Assembly (NCBI GenBank): GCA_902362805.1
Contig: CABIXY010000003.1
Coordinates: forward strand, 529,140 to 593,139
Source: Eubacteriaceae bacterium
GTDB lineage: Bacteria; Bacillota; Clostridia; Peptostreptococcales; Anaerovoracaceae
Reading direction: 5' to 3'
Length of the DNA stretch: 64,000 nucleotides
A program made the position numbers and the translations under genes. How positions within the stretch are numbered: position 1 is the first letter of the stretch; each line of letters opens with the position of its first letter. Positions 17,236 through 27,058 of the stretch are shown piece after piece. The notes under the pieces are model-generated. The model did not search any database, was not told the origin of the DNA, and saw only the letters and a program-made list of their open reading frames with translations.

Positions 17236-18006
17236 ATGTACATTAATTCAGAGGGAATCATCTTTAGACAGGTCAAAGCGACAGGCGGAAGAAGGATGAT
17301 TCTTTTGTTTACAAAGAAATACGGGAAAATCAGTGCAGGCAGCAATATCAACGAGAAGGGGCGGACAAAATCAGCCCTGGCCATGCGGCCCTTTACTTAT
17401 GGTACCTATGAATTATACAAAAACAGGGAATACTACAATATCAACAGCGCAGATGTAAAGAAAAGCTTCTTTCGAATTGGAGAAGACGTGGACAAATATA
17501 TGCAGGCTTCTTTCGTTCTCGAGCTGACAGAAAAGATGATTCCGGAGGATTTACCTCGGCCGAGGCTCTTCAACCTGCTCATCGATTTTCTGGATGCCAT
17601 GGAGAGCAGAGAAAAGCGGCACGAGACGCTGGTGCTGGCTTATGAAGCCAAAGCGTTGGCGATTCTGGGCACATTTCCCCAGCTTGACCATTGTGCTGTT
17701 TGTGGCAGAAGTGAAGATCTGCGTTATTTCAGTATTGCCGATGGCGGTATGGTATGTGCAGGCTGCAGGGAAAAAAACCTGGAAAATACAGCAAATAAAG
17801 CCAATGACACATTGATTTATGAAGCGAAATTTGATATAGTAAATATATTGAAATATTTTTTTGATACGCCCCTCAAAGCGTTTGAGAAAATAGCGCTCGA
17901 CGAGAAGGCTGCCAAGAGCTTGCAGGCAATATTGCGAAATTACATGTCATATTATCTAGACATCGGCACTCTGAAAAGTGAGAGTATTTTTGAAGGGAAA
18001 TTTTAG
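17236..18006 (+). CDS. recO: DNA repair protein RecO
   Basis: The 256-residue protein has an N-terminal OB-fold (EGIIFRQVKATGGRRMILLFTKKYGKISAGSNINEKGRTKS) and a helical middle. A zinc-finger-like set follows: CAVCGR and then CAGC about 25 residues later. RecO loads RecA with RecR at gaps covered by SSB. It follows era after 3 bases. Confidence 0.95.
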   Translation: MYINSEGIIFRQVKATGGRRMILLFTKKYGKISAGSNINEKGRTKSALAMRPFTYGTYELYKNREYYNINSADVKKSFFRIGEDVDKYMQASFVLELTEKMIPEDLPRPRLFNLLIDFLDAMESREKRHETLVLAYEAKALAILGTFPQLDHCAVCGRSEDLRYFSIADGGMVCAGCREKNLENTANKANDTLIYEAKFDIVNILKYFFDTPLKAFEKIALDEKAAKSLQAILRNYMSYYLDIGTLKSESIFEGKF

Positions 18007-18018
18007 GAGGTACATGAA

Positions 18019-18714
18019 ATGGAGATTACGTTAGAAAAGATCGAATTAGTCAAAGACAGAACAGGCGTGACTTACAAGGAAGCAAAAGAAGCCTTAGAAG
18101 GGGCTGACGGAAATGTTGTCGATGCAATTATTGCCATCGAGGAAACTATCGATCAGAAATCCTCTAAGAAGATCGGCGCCCAGGGTGAAGCCTTGATCGC
18201 AAAGATGAAAGAGGTCGTAAAGAAAGGCAACATCTCAAAGATTCTCGTCACGAGAGACGGCGATACCATTATCAATATTCCACTGACGGTAGGTGTTTTG
18301 GGAACCGTGGTAGCTCCTTGGGGCATGATTGCCGGTGTTGTTGCGGCCTTTGGCTTTAAATGCAAGATCGAATTCGTCAAGGACGATGGTTCTGTCATCG
18401 ATATCACCGAAAAAGCAGGTGATATTTATGAAGAAGCAAAAGAAAAGGGCACTGACATCTATGAGGACATCAGGGAAAAGGCGCCTGGCGTTTACGAAGA
18501 CCTGAAGGAAATGAGCGGTGAGGCTTTTGCAAAAGCAAAGGACGCTGCCAAAGATGCCAAAGAAAAAATCATGAAGGACAGAGATGATGACGATGACGAC
18601 ATGGACTTAGACAGTGTCAATCTCTGCGACAAGGATTGTGACGTATGCGAAGAGCCTTGTGAAGAAAAATGTGATGACTGCAGGTTTGACGAGGTACACA
18701 AAGAAGAACAATAA
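18019..18714 (+). CDS. DUF4342 protein with UBA-like N-terminus and cysteine-rich tail
   Basis: The protein has 231 residues. Residues 1-42 resemble the UBA/TS-N fold seen in EF-Ts (LEKIELVKDRTGVTYKEAKEALEGADGNVVDAIIAIEE). A DUF4342 segment (about 55-125) contains a glycine-rich hydrophobic hairpin, LTVGVLGTVVAPWGMIAGVVAAFGF, which may insert in a membrane. A charged helical repeat follows (DIYEEAKEKG, DIYEDIREKA, GVYEDLKEM). The end is acidic with six cysteines (CDKDCDVCEEPCEEKCDDC), a possible metal site. Its function is unknown. SD AGGAGGT overlaps the recO stop, so it belongs to this operon. Confidence 0.75.
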   Translation: MEITLEKIELVKDRTGVTYKEAKEALEGADGNVVDAIIAIEETIDQKSSKKIGAQGEALIAKMKEVVKKGNISKILVTRDGDTIINIPLTVGVLGTVVAPWGMIAGVVAAFGFKCKIEFVKDDGSVIDITEKAGDIYEEAKEKGTDIYEDIREKAPGVYEDLKEMSGEAFAKAKDAAKDAKEKIMKDRDDDDDDMDLDSVNLCDKDCDVCEEPCEEKCDDCRFDEVHKEEQ

Positions 18715-18745
18715 ATAGATTAGAAATGGAAGGATATTAGCATCA

Positions 18746-20149
18746 ATGAGTAAAGAAGTTACAATGGAGAAAATCGTTGCACTTGCCAAAAACAGAGGAT
18801 TCGTCTATCCTGGTTCAGAAATCTACGGAGGACTGGCCAACACGTGGGATTACGGTCCTCTGGGCGTGGAATTCAAGAACAACGTCAAGAAAGCCTGGTG
18901 GAAAAAGTTCGTACAGGAATCAAAGCACAACGTCGGTCTTGACGCAGCGATTTTGATGAACCCGAGAACCTGGGAGGCGTCCGGCCATGTAGGTGGTTTC
19001 GCCGATCCGCTGATCGACTGTAAAGAATGCAAAGCCAGATTCAGAGCAGATAAACTGATCGAAGACTATATGCAGGAGAGCGGCTTAGAAGTGGTTCCTG
19101 TTGACGGCTGGGCTAACGACAAGTTGGAAAGCTACATCGCCGAAAAAGCAATCAAATGCCCTGAGTGCGGAAAGAGCAATTTCACCAGCATCAGACAGTT
19201 TAACCTGATGTTCAAAACATTTCAGGGTGTTACAGAAGATTCCAAATCAGAAATCTTCCTCAGACCAGAAACGGCACAGGGCATCTTTGTCAATTTCAAA
19301 AATGTGCAGAGAACATCCAGAAAGAAAGTTCCTTTCGGAATTGCACAGATTGGAAAATCTTTCAGAAATGAGATTACTCCTGGTAACTTTACTTTTAGAA
19401 CCAGAGAATTTGAACAGATGGAATTAGAGTTCTTCTGCAAGCCGGGAACAGACTTAGAGTGGTTCGATTACTGGAAGCAGTACGCCATCAAGTTCCTGGA
19501 ATCCCTGAACATGAACATGGAGCATATCAGAACCAGGGATCACGAAAAAGAAGAGTTGTCTCACTACAGCAATGCGACGACAGACCTGGAGTATCTGTTC
19601 CCATTCGGATGGGGAGAACTTTGGGGCATTGCGGACAGAACAGACTTCGACCTCGCGCAGCACAGCGAATTCTCTGGTCAGGAGATGACTTACACTGATC
19701 CAGAGACCAATGAGAAATATATACCATACTGCATCGAACCATCTCTTGGGGCAGACAGAGTGACTCTGGCGTTCCTGGTAGATGCTTATGAAGAAGAGAC
19801 GTTAACTGATGGCAATGGAAAAGAAGACACGAGAGTCGTCATGAAATTCCATCCTGCACTGGCGCCGTTCAAAGCAGCAGTTCTGCCTTTGGCCAAAAAA
19901 CTGGCTCCTGTGGCAGAACCGATATTTGAAGAGCTTTCCAAATACTTCAATGTGGATTACGACGCAGCAGGTTCTATCGGTAAGAGATATAGAAGAGAAG
20001 ATGAAATCGGCACGCCTTTCTGTATCTGCGTTGATTTTGACACAGAAACAGATGGCTGTGTAACAATTCGTGATAGAGATACCATGGAGCAAGTTAGACT
20101 TCCAATCGACCAAGTTAAAGGATATATTGAGGAAAGATTGGTATTTTAA
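18746..20149 (+). CDS. glyS: Glycine--tRNA ligase (dimeric, class II)
   Basis: The 467-residue protein is of the alpha-2 (eukaryotic/archaeal-like) type also found in many Firmicutes, not the alpha-2-beta-2 bacterial type. Visible parts are an N-terminal catalytic start ([24 protein letters not shown]), a zinc-like CKECKA...CPEC insertion, class II motif 2 around [25 protein letters not shown], motif 3 around EPSLGADR, and a C-terminal anticodon-binding domain. It charges tRNA-Gly. It lies behind recO and the DUF4342 gene, a common Firmicute location. Confidence 0.97.
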   Translation: MSKEVTMEKIVALAKNRGFVYPGSEIYGGLANTWDYGPLGVEFKNNVKKAWWKKFVQESKHNVGLDAAILMNPRTWEASGHVGGFADPLIDCKECKARFRADKLIEDYMQESGLEVVPVDGWANDKLESYIAEKAIKCPECGKSNFTSIRQFNLMFKTFQGVTEDSKSEIFLRPETAQGIFVNFKNVQRTSRKKVPFGIAQIGKSFRNEITPGNFTFRTREFEQMELEFFCKPGTDLEWFDYWKQYAIKFLESLNMNMEHIRTRDHEKEELSHYSNATTDLEYLFPFGWGELWGIADRTDFDLAQHSEFSGQEMTYTDPETNEKYIPYCIEPSLGADRVTLAFLVDAYEEETLTDGNGKEDTRVVMKFHPALAPFKAAVLPLAKKLAPVAEPIFEELSKYFNVDYDAAGSIGKRYRREDEIGTPFCICVDFDTETDGCVTIRDRDTMEQVRLPIDQVKGYIEERLVF

Positions 20150-20161
20150 AGGAGATTAGAT

Positions 20162-22789
20162 ATGAAATTCGTTTATTCATTCAACGAAGGCTCAAAAGAC
20201 ATGAGAAGCCTTCTCGGCGGCAAAGGTGCCAATTTGGCAGAAATGACCAAGATTGGTCTGCCGGTCCCATTCGGTTTTACAGTAACGACAGAAGCATGTA
20301 ACAAGTATTATGAAGAAAACAAGAAAATTGCAGATGAGATTGTAGAAGAAATCCACGAAAAGATGACTGAACTGGAAAATGTGACTGGGAAACGGTTTGG
20401 AGACACAGAAAATCCGCTCCTCGTATCAGTTCGTTCCGGTTCCGTCTTTTCCATGCCGGGTATGATGGACACCATTCTGAACCTGGGCCTCAACGATGAG
20501 ACCGTCGTCAGCCTGAGCAATCTGACAGAAAATGAGAGATTCGCTTATGACAGCTATAGAAGATTCATTCAGATGTTTGGCGATGTGGTAATGGAGATTC
20601 CAAAGAGCGAGTTCGACGCGATTTTTGATGGTCAGAAGGAAAAAGTTGGCGCGCAGTTCGACGTCGATCTGACAGCAGAAGACTTGAAAGCCGTCATCGT
20701 AGAATACAAGGCGCTTGTCAAGAAGTTCATGGGCAGAGAATTCCCGCAGGAACCGGGTGAGCAGTTGATGGAAGCAATCCAGGCAGTATTCCGTTCCTGG
20801 AATAACGATAGAGCTATTTTGTACAGAAAATTGAATAATATCTCCGACAAACTGGGAACGGCTGTCAACGTGCAGGCCATGGTTTTCGGAAATATGGGAG
20901 ATACTTCCGGTACTGGCGTAGCCTTTACAAGAGACCCTGCCACGGGAGAGAATACTCTGTTCGGCGAATTCCTCGTCAACGCACAGGGTGAAGACGTGGT
21001 TGCCGGAATCAGAACACCGAAACCAATTAAGGAGATGGCGGAGTCCTTCCCGGATGTATATAAAGATTTTGAACGGATTGCAGATGTGTTAGAAAAACAC
21101 TACAAAGATATGCAGGACATGGAGTTCACTGTTGAACGCAACAAGCTATACATGTTACAGACCAGAGCGGCAAAGAGAACAGCCGTATCTGCTGTAAAGA
21201 TTGCTGTCGAAATGGTAAATGAAGGTTTGATTTCTAAGGAAATCGCTGTCTCCCGCATCGATCCAAATCAGATCGATCAGCTGCTCCATCCGAACTTTGA
21301 TGAAAAAGCAGAAGCTGAAGCAGAGGTTCTGGCAAAGGGACTCCCAGCATCGCCTGGTGCGGCAACTGGCAGAATTTATTTTACCGCTTCTGACGCAGAG
21401 AATGCAGTCGCAAATGGCGAGAAAGCGATTCTGGTAAGGCAGGAAACCTCCCCAGAAGACCTGGCTGGCATGGTAGCCGCAGAGGGCATCCTTACCGCAA
21501 GAGGCGGCATGACCTCTCACGCCGCAGTTGTGGCCAGAGGCATGGGCAAGTGCTGCGTAGCCGGCTGCAGTGAAATCGCTGTCAGCGAAAGTGAAAAGAC
21601 ACTGACCATAAAAGACGCGGTCTATAAAGAAGGCGATTACGTTTCTTTAAACGGGTCCAAGGGAATTGTCTACAAAGGCGAGATTAAAACCGTTGCGCCT
21701 GAGTTTTCTGGCGATTTCGGCACTGTGATGTCCTGGGCTGATGAAATTCGTGCCCTGAAAGTGAGAGCCAATGCAGATAATCCAAGAGACGCGAAACAAG
21801 CTGTAGAATTTGGCGCCCAGGGGATCGGTCTGTGCAGAACAGAGCACATGTTCTTTGAAGAAGAGCGAATTCCGGCAATCAGGCAGATGATCATGGCAGA
21901 GACAGAAGAAGAGAGAAGAACAGCCCTTGCTAAACTTCTTCCGTTCCAGAAATCTGATTTTAAGGCAATCTACGAGGTTATGGAAGATAAGCCGGTCACC
22001 ATCAGACTGCTTGATCCGCCACTTCATGAGTTCCTGCCGCATACAGAAGAAGAAACGAAAGAACTGGCTGAACAGACAGGACTTTCTTATGCGAAACTAG
22101 CACAGATTGCAGAAGAGCTTTCTGAATTCAATCCGATGCTGGGACATAGAGGCTGCAGACTGGCAGTGACTTATCCTGAAATCGCCGAGATGCAGACCAG
22201 AGCTATCATAGAAGCTGCTGTAGAAGTGAAACAGGAGAAAGGCTTTGATATCATTCCGGAGATCATGATTCCGCTGGTAGGTATGGAATCAGAGATTGCA
22301 GACGTTAAGGCTACCGTAGAGAGAACGATAGAGACTTGCTTGAAGGAATCTGGCGCAGAGCTGGAATACCTCATCGGCACCATGATTGAAGTGCCGCGTG
22401 CGGCTCTGACTGCAGGCAGTATTGCAAAAGAAGCAGAGTTCTTCTCCTTCGGCACCAATGACTTGACACAGATGACCTTTGGTTTCTCCAGAGACGACAC
22501 CGGCAAGATGATCAAAGAGTACATGAACAAAGGCATTTTAGCTGACGATCCGTTCCAGACCATCGATCAGGAAGGCGTCGGTTCCCTGATGGAACATGCC
22601 GTGAAACAGGGTAAGCAGACGAGACCGAACATCAAGCTGGGCATCTGCGGTGAACACGGAGGCGATCCGCGCAGCATAGAGTTCTGTCACAAAATCGGAC
22701 TCCATTATGTATCCTGCTCGCCGTTCCGCGTGCCAATTGCGAGAATCGCAGCGGCACAGGCAGCTATCAAAGAGAAAATAGCAGAATAA
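20162..22789 (+). CDS. ppdK: Pyruvate, phosphate dikinase
   Basis: The 875-residue protein has full family length. It has an N-terminal ATP-grasp domain (GGKGANLAEM; VRSGSVFSMPGMMDT), a central phosphohistidine domain with GGMTSHAAVVARGMGKCC, and a C-terminal PEP/pyruvate TIM barrel ending in LGICGEHGGDPRS with the catalytic cysteine. It interconverts pyruvate, ATP and phosphate with PEP, AMP and pyrophosphate, and in anaerobes serves gluconeogenesis or pyrophosphate-linked glycolysis. Its place 12 bases after glyS is seen in many Clostridia. It is closed by a strong terminator. Confidence 0.97.
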   Translation: MKFVYSFNEGSKDMRSLLGGKGANLAEMTKIGLPVPFGFTVTTEACNKYYEENKKIADEIVEEIHEKMTELENVTGKRFGDTENPLLVSVRSGSVFSMPGMMDTILNLGLNDETVVSLSNLTENERFAYDSYRRFIQMFGDVVMEIPKSEFDAIFDGQKEKVGAQFDVDLTAEDLKAVIVEYKALVKKFMGREFPQEPGEQLMEAIQAVFRSWNNDRAILYRKLNNISDKLGTAVNVQAMVFGNMGDTSGTGVAFTRDPATGENTLFGEFLVNAQGEDVVAGIRTPKPIKEMAESFPDVYKDFERIADVLEKHYKDMQDMEFTVERNKLYMLQTRAAKRTAVSAVKIAVEMVNEGLISKEIAVSRIDPNQIDQLLHPNFDEKAEAEAEVLAKGLPASPGAATGRIYFTASDAENAVANGEKAILVRQETSPEDLAGMVAAEGILTARGGMTSHAAVVARGMGKCCVAGCSEIAVSESEKTLTIKDAVYKEGDYVSLNGSKGIVYKGEIKTVAPEFSGDFGTVMSWADEIRALKVRANADNPRDAKQAVEFGAQGIGLCRTEHMFFEEERIPAIRQMIMAETEEERRTALAKLLPFQKSDFKAIYEVMEDKPVTIRLLDPPLHEFLPHTEEETKELAEQTGLSYAKLAQIAEELSEFNPMLGHRGCRLAVTYPEIAEMQTRAIIEAAVEVKQEKGFDIIPEIMIPLVGMESEIADVKATVERTIETCLKESGAELEYLIGTMIEVPRAALTAGSIAKEAEFFSFGTNDLTQMTFGFSRDDTGKMIKEYMNKGILADDPFQTIDQEGVGSLMEHAVKQGKQTRPNIKLGICGEHGGDPRSIEFCHKIGLHYVSCSPFRVPIARIAAAQAAIKEKIAE

Positions 22790-22807
22790 GACACGAAGAC
22801 GAACCCT

Positions 22808-22840
22808 GGAGCTGGCTCTTTATAGAGCCAGCTCCTTTTG
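22808..22840 (+). terminator. Intrinsic terminator after ppdK
   Basis: A perfect 11-bp stem, GGAGCTGGCTC (22808-22818) with GAGCCAGCTCC (22825-22835), has a 6-nt loop and TTTT. Confidence 0.92.
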
Positions 22841-22891
22841 ACTAGCAAGGTAATGCTGTTACACTTTTTTTACAGAAAAAGGAAGCAGGGA

Positions 22892-22920
22892 TTGAATTAT
22901 GATTAGAGGAATGATATAAT
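22892..22920 (+). promoter_or_regulatory. Promoter of the HPt/response-regulator operon
   Basis: TTGAAT (22892-22897), a 17-bp spacer and TATAAT (22915-22920). The transcript would begin near 22927, about 160 nt before the HPt gene. Confidence 0.7.
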
Positions 22921-22962
22921 GAATCTTGTAGAAAATATGTGATAGAAGAAATGCATGGTATA

Positions 22963-23022
22963 GACAAAGCGTTCTCTTTTGAACCTGCAGAAGTACAGGT
23001 TGAGGCCAGCTTTGTCTTTTTT
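22963..23022 (+). promoter_or_regulatory. Attenuator-like leader hairpin
   Basis: GACAAAGC (22963-22970) pairs with GCTTTGTC (23009-23016) and is followed by TTTTTT. Inside, AACCTG (22982-22987) can pair with CAGGTT (22995-23000), while GTTC (22971-22974) can pair with GAAC (22981-22984). The two inner pairings overlap and exclude each other. A terminator-like hairpin between a promoter and its first gene suggests conditional read-through. Confidence 0.55.
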
Positions 23023-23089
23023 AAAAATAGAGAATGCCTGTTGCCAATTGAACTTACAAAAAAATTGGTATGGAAAGAAGGTGTACGTG

Positions 23090-23434
23090 TTGAATGAAGT
23101 GTTTATACGATTGAAGGAATGGAAGTGTGATGTAGATGGCGCACTGGAACGCTTTCTGGGCGATGAGGAGATGTATATGGACTTTCTGCATCAGATTGCA
23201 GAAGAAGAGTCCGTTGCGAAATTGGGCGCAGCCATTGAGGCAGGAGATGCACAGGCTGCTTTTGACTGTGCGCATACCCTGAAGGGGGTTCATGGCAATA
23301 TGGGGCTGACGCCTCTGTATCTTTTGGATATAGAAATCGTGGAGCCTCTGAGAGCAGGATCTTTTGCCGGGGTTCAGGATCACTACGCAAAATTAGTTGC
23401 AGAAAACAATAAGCTAAAGGATATTTTGAAATAA
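23090..23434 (+). CDS. HPt (histidine phosphotransfer) domain protein
   Basis: The single-domain protein has about 114 residues from the TTG at 23090, which follows GAAGGTG by about 6 bases; GTG at 23087 or 23081 is also possible. The HPt motif CAHTLKGVHGNMGL holds the phosphorylatable His62. Such proteins relay phosphate between histidine-kinase receiver domains and response regulators. It is 11 bases before the large two-receiver c-di-GMP protein, which is its likely partner. The matching histidine kinase is not in this window. Confidence 0.85.
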   Translation: MNEVFIRLKEWKCDVDGALERFLGDEEMYMDFLHQIAEEESVAKLGAAIEAGDAQAAFDCAHTLKGVHGNMGLTPLYLLDIEIVEPLRAGSFAGVQDHYAKLVAENNKLKDILK

Positions 23435-23445
23435 AGAGGAACAGA

Positions 23446-26400
23446 ATGGAAAGCGAAAAAAGTATTCTGATCGTTGATGATAATTTGATCAACAGAGAAG
23501 TACTCAAAGAAATTCTTACAACAGAATATTCGGTCAGAGAAGCAGAGAACGGAGCAGAAGCCCTTCGAATCATGAGAGAAATGCCAGACCGCATTCTTGC
23601 TGTCCTCAGTGATATCGTGATGCCAGTGGTAGACGGATTTCAGCTGTTAGAAGAGATTAACAGTGATGCGAAATTAGGTAACATTCCTATTATCGTCATG
23701 ACTGCCAGCAGTGGGAACCAGGAGGAAATCAAAGCTCTTCGCATGGGCGCCTGGGACTTCATAACCAAACCATATAACCCGGAAGTGACTCTTTGCCGGC
23801 TGCGGAATGCCATTGCCAGAAGCGAAGTGGCGGCAGCAGAGCAGATACGGCATATGGCTTGCCACGATCAGTTGACAGGTATCTATAACAGAGACCATTT
23901 CATGAAAAAGACAGAGTCCATGATTCGGCGCAACGCAGATAAGCAGTTTGTGTTTATCTATTTTGATGTGGATCGGTTCCAGCTGATCAACACTTTTTAT
24001 GGTGCGAAGGAAGCGGACAATCTGATCAAGTATCTGGCAAAGATTCTAAAAATATTTTCAGAGAAATACGATCTGTTCACTTATGGAAGAATGGAATCGG
24101 ATGTGTTCTGCTTCTGCATGGAGTACGACAAGGAAGCTTTAGAGCCAATGATTGACGATACGAAGAATCTGCTCGAACAGTACGGCTCTGATTATGATAT
24201 TGAGCCGAATTTTGGTCTCTATGTGGTAAAAGATAATAGCATGCCGGCAGAAGTGATGTACAGCAATGCCAGCGTAGCGGCGAAAGAAGGTGCTGGCAAT
24301 TATCTGAAGTATTTCACCTATTATACCGATGAAATGGATGCGAAGCTGAAAAAAGAACAGGAGATTCTCAACGATATGCATAGAGCATTGGAGAATGAGG
24401 AATTCACCATCTATCTTCAGCCTAAGTATAACATCCACTCCAATGCCATCGCTGGAGCAGAGGCTCTGGTCAGATGGATTCATCCAGAAAAGGGAATGAT
24501 TTCTCCGGGGGATTTTATTCCGGTCTTTGAAAACAACGGTTTTATCACGAACCTGGATTATTACATGTGGGAAAAGACTTGCCAGCTTCTGCGGAACTGG
24601 ATTGACGAGGGGCTGAACCCGCTGCCGATCTCCGTCAATGTTTCCAGGGTGGACATCTATAATTCCCGGCTGGCCGAATCCATCGTACAGCTGGTCGACA
24701 AGTATCAGCTCCCCCACGAGCTGTTGGAATTTGAAATTACCGAGAGTGCATACGCCTTTAACCCGATGATTTTGATTAAATTGGTCAATGATCTTCGAGA
24801 GAACGGCTTCACTATTTTGATGGACGATTTTGGCAATGGATATTCATCACTGAGTATTCTCAAAGATATAGAGGTGGACATCCTCAAATTGGACATGCTG
24901 TTCCTCTCAAATTCACAAGATACGGGAAGAGGGGAGAACATCCTGGCTTCTGTCATTCGCATGGCCAAATGGCTGAAGATTCCTGTCATCGTTGAAGGCG
25001 TTGAAACTGCCAGTCAGGTGAACTTTCTCAAATCTGTCGGCTGCGATTACGTACAGGGTTATTATTATGCAAAACCGATGCCAGTAGGGGAATACAAAGC
25101 GCTGCGGATGAAAGCTGAAAGAATCGATGGCAGCCTGAGAAACAGCGATAATGACGATTTTGACGTGGACTCTCTGTTCCAGTCAAATCCACAGATGAAG
25201 GTGCTGTTTGGAGATCTGCTCCAGGCATTGGCCATATTCGAATTCGACGGCGAAACTATGGAATTTGTCAGAATCAACGAAGGATATTATGACTTGTTTG
25301 GTTCTGACGATCCAGCTATCCGCATGGGAAAACCTATTGAAATCGTTGACAGACAGTATCGAGATATCGTCATGAACTCTTTCCGCATGGCAGTAAAGAC
25401 CCACGGTACAGCCGAATGCGATTTTATCAGATATACTGCTACGGGGGCGTCGATTTGGGTGAACCTGAAGCTGAGATATCTGAAAGAAATCGGAAACAAG
25501 CACTTAATTTTGGGTCTGCTCGACGATGTGACAGCACAGAAACGAATCGACTTTGAACTGACGAAGTACAGGCAGGCATTGATCGGCGAGGGTGGTGACG
25601 GAAACATCATGATGGTCGTTGACGATATGCCGGCTAACAGAGCGATTTTGAAAAAAATATTTTCAGATCAGTACACCATTATTGAAGCTGCAGACGGCGT
25701 GGATGCTCTTGAGAAACTCAATGAAACGCCTAACGTCTCTGTCATCCTGCTGGATATCGTGATGCCGAGGATGAATGGCTGGGACTTCCTTCAGCATAAG
25801 CGGAATCTGCCCGCCATTGCCAATATCCCAGTAATCATCATTTCGGCAGAGGATAAGCTCAACGAGCAGGAAATTGCCTTAGATATGGGCATCAACGATT
25901 ATATCATCAAACCTTTTGTGCCAGAGATCGTGAAGAAGAGAGTCAGCAATGCGATGGATTCCATCAAATTCATGCAGGAAGCTGTCCGAAAGTATGATTC
26001 TGCAGCGCAGATGGCAAGAATCGACAGGGCTACGGGGCTATATCATCTGGATGCGGCGACGAAAATCGTCGATGAATATCTGGAGGACTTCTCTGACGAT
26101 CTCAACGTGATGGTTACTTTCGGCGTCGATCATTTTGAAGAAGCGAGCAAACAGTATCTCGAACACTATGAAGAAAGCCTGGTGAAGAAAATCAGCAGGA
26201 TCATCAAAGACTTGTTCAGACAGGATGATATCGGTTTTCGAACAAACTGTGATATTTTCGGCGTCTTTGCTAAGAACTATAAGGACCTGGAAAAGCTGAA
26301 GGAGCGCCTTGACGAGTTTATAGAACTGGTTACAGCAGATAACAGCCAGGGTCATGTAGAACTTGTCTGCTCCATCGGAGCTGCTTTTTCTCCAGAGGCG

Positions 26401-26502
26401 GGAAAATCTTTTGATCAGTTATATCAGAAGGCTGAAATCGCAAGATTAAATGCAAAAATTGCTGGGGAAAACACAAGTAGTATTTACAACGAGTTAAAAT
26501 AA
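23446..26502 (+). CDS. Dual-receiver c-di-GMP phosphodiesterase-type regulator
   Basis: The protein has 1018 residues. Apparent domains are REC1 (about 5-125, Asp56, Thr86, Lys108), GGDEF1 (about 135-290) with the signature degraded to MESDVF, an EAL domain (about 305-555), a PAS-like segment (about 585-705), REC2 (about 717-835, Asp770) and a second degraded GGDEF (about 860-1018, RTNCDIF). The EAL domain is complete: EALVRW at 339, the NVSR and ITES segments, MDDFGNGYSS and the final VEGVET and QGYYYAKP. It should therefore cleave c-di-GMP, not make it, under control of two receivers. The HPt gene precedes it. The protein acts in the cytoplasm; no membrane helix is seen. Confidence 0.88.
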   Translation: MESEKSILIVDDNLINREVLKEILTTEYSVREAENGAEALRIMREMPDRILAVLSDIVMPVVDGFQLLEEINSDAKLGNIPIIVMTASSGNQEEIKALRMGAWDFITKPYNPEVTLCRLRNAIARSEVAAAEQIRHMACHDQLTGIYNRDHFMKKTESMIRRNADKQFVFIYFDVDRFQLINTFYGAKEADNLIKYLAKILKIFSEKYDLFTYGRMESDVFCFCMEYDKEALEPMIDDTKNLLEQYGSDYDIEPNFGLYVVKDNSMPAEVMYSNASVAAKEGAGNYLKYFTYYTDEMDAKLKKEQEILNDMHRALENEEFTIYLQPKYNIHSNAIAGAEALVRWIHPEKGMISPGDFIPVFENNGFITNLDYYMWEKTCQLLRNWIDEGLNPLPISVNVSRVDIYNSRLAESIVQLVDKYQLPHELLEFEITESAYAFNPMILIKLVNDLRENGFTILMDDFGNGYSSLSILKDIEVDILKLDMLFLSNSQDTGRGENILASVIRMAKWLKIPVIVEGVETASQVNFLKSVGCDYVQGYYYAKPMPVGEYKALRMKAERIDGSLRNSDNDDFDVDSLFQSNPQMKVLFGDLLQALAIFEFDGETMEFVRINEGYYDLFGSDDPAIRMGKPIEIVDRQYRDIVMNSFRMAVKTHGTAECDFIRYTATGASIWVNLKLRYLKEIGNKHLILGLLDDVTAQKRIDFELTKYRQALIGEGGDGNIMMVVDDMPANRAILKKIFSDQYTIIEAADGVDALEKLNETPNVSVILLDIVMPRMNGWDFLQHKRNLPAIANIPVIIISAEDKLNEQEIALDMGINDYIIKPFVPEIVKKRVSNAMDSIKFMQEAVRKYDSAAQMARIDRATGLYHLDAATKIVDEYLEDFSDDLNVMVTFGVDHFEEASKQYLEHYEESLVKKISRIIKDLFRQDDIGFRTNCDIFGVFAKNYKDLEKLKERLDEFIELVTADNSQGHVELVCSIGAAFSPEAGKSFDQLYQKAEIARLNAKIAGENTSSIYNELK

Positions 26503-26546
26503 TTGTATAATTAAGAAAACTAGGAATTGGGGTGAAAATATAATAG

Positions 26547-27023
26547 ATGATTGGTCTTTGGGGAACTTATATAGGGAATATCATAATGACGGTTATTATA
26601 TCCATGGTACCAATCATTGAGCTGCGAGGAGCAATTCCGATCGGCGTTGCCAATGGTCTCAGTGTGCGAACTGCACTTTTCGCATCGATTATCGGCAATT
26701 TGATCCCTGTACCTATTATCATATTGTTCGTGCGTAAAGTATTCGCTTTCATCAGAACGAAAAGCCAGAAGCTGAATCAGTTGGTTTGCCGTTTTGAGCA
26801 GAAAGCGGAGAAACAATCAGGCATGGTTGAAAAGTACGAATGGTTCGGCCTCGTGCTTCTGGTGGCGATTCCGCTTCCAGGAACTGGAGCATGGACGGGA
26901 GCGCTTGTTGCTGCTATGCTGGATATGAGGATGAAAAGAGCTTTTCCTGCAATCATGATCGGGGTGATCATCGCAGGAATCGTAGTTTCGTATATCACAT
27001 ACGGAGCGAGCATGTTGTTCTAA
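26547..27023 (+). CDS. Small multidrug-export-type membrane protein (COG2426)
   Basis: The 158-residue protein has about four membrane segments. The conserved stretch VPIIELRGAIPIGVANG and the later VAIPLPGTGAWTGALVAAML mark the small multi-drug export family (PF06695). The name comes from limited data and the transported substrate is not established. GGGGTG lies 12 bases upstream of the ATG, a slightly long spacing. NfeD and stomatin-like genes follow. Confidence 0.8.
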   Translation: MIGLWGTYIGNIIMTVIISMVPIIELRGAIPIGVANGLSVRTALFASIIGNLIPVPIIILFVRKVFAFIRTKSQKLNQLVCRFEQKAEKQSGMVEKYEWFGLVLLVAIPLPGTGAWTGALVAAMLDMRMKRAFPAIMIGVIIAGIVVSYITYGASMLF

Positions 27024-27058
27024 TGAACAATGGAATCTAACAAAAGGAGGTAAGCGTG

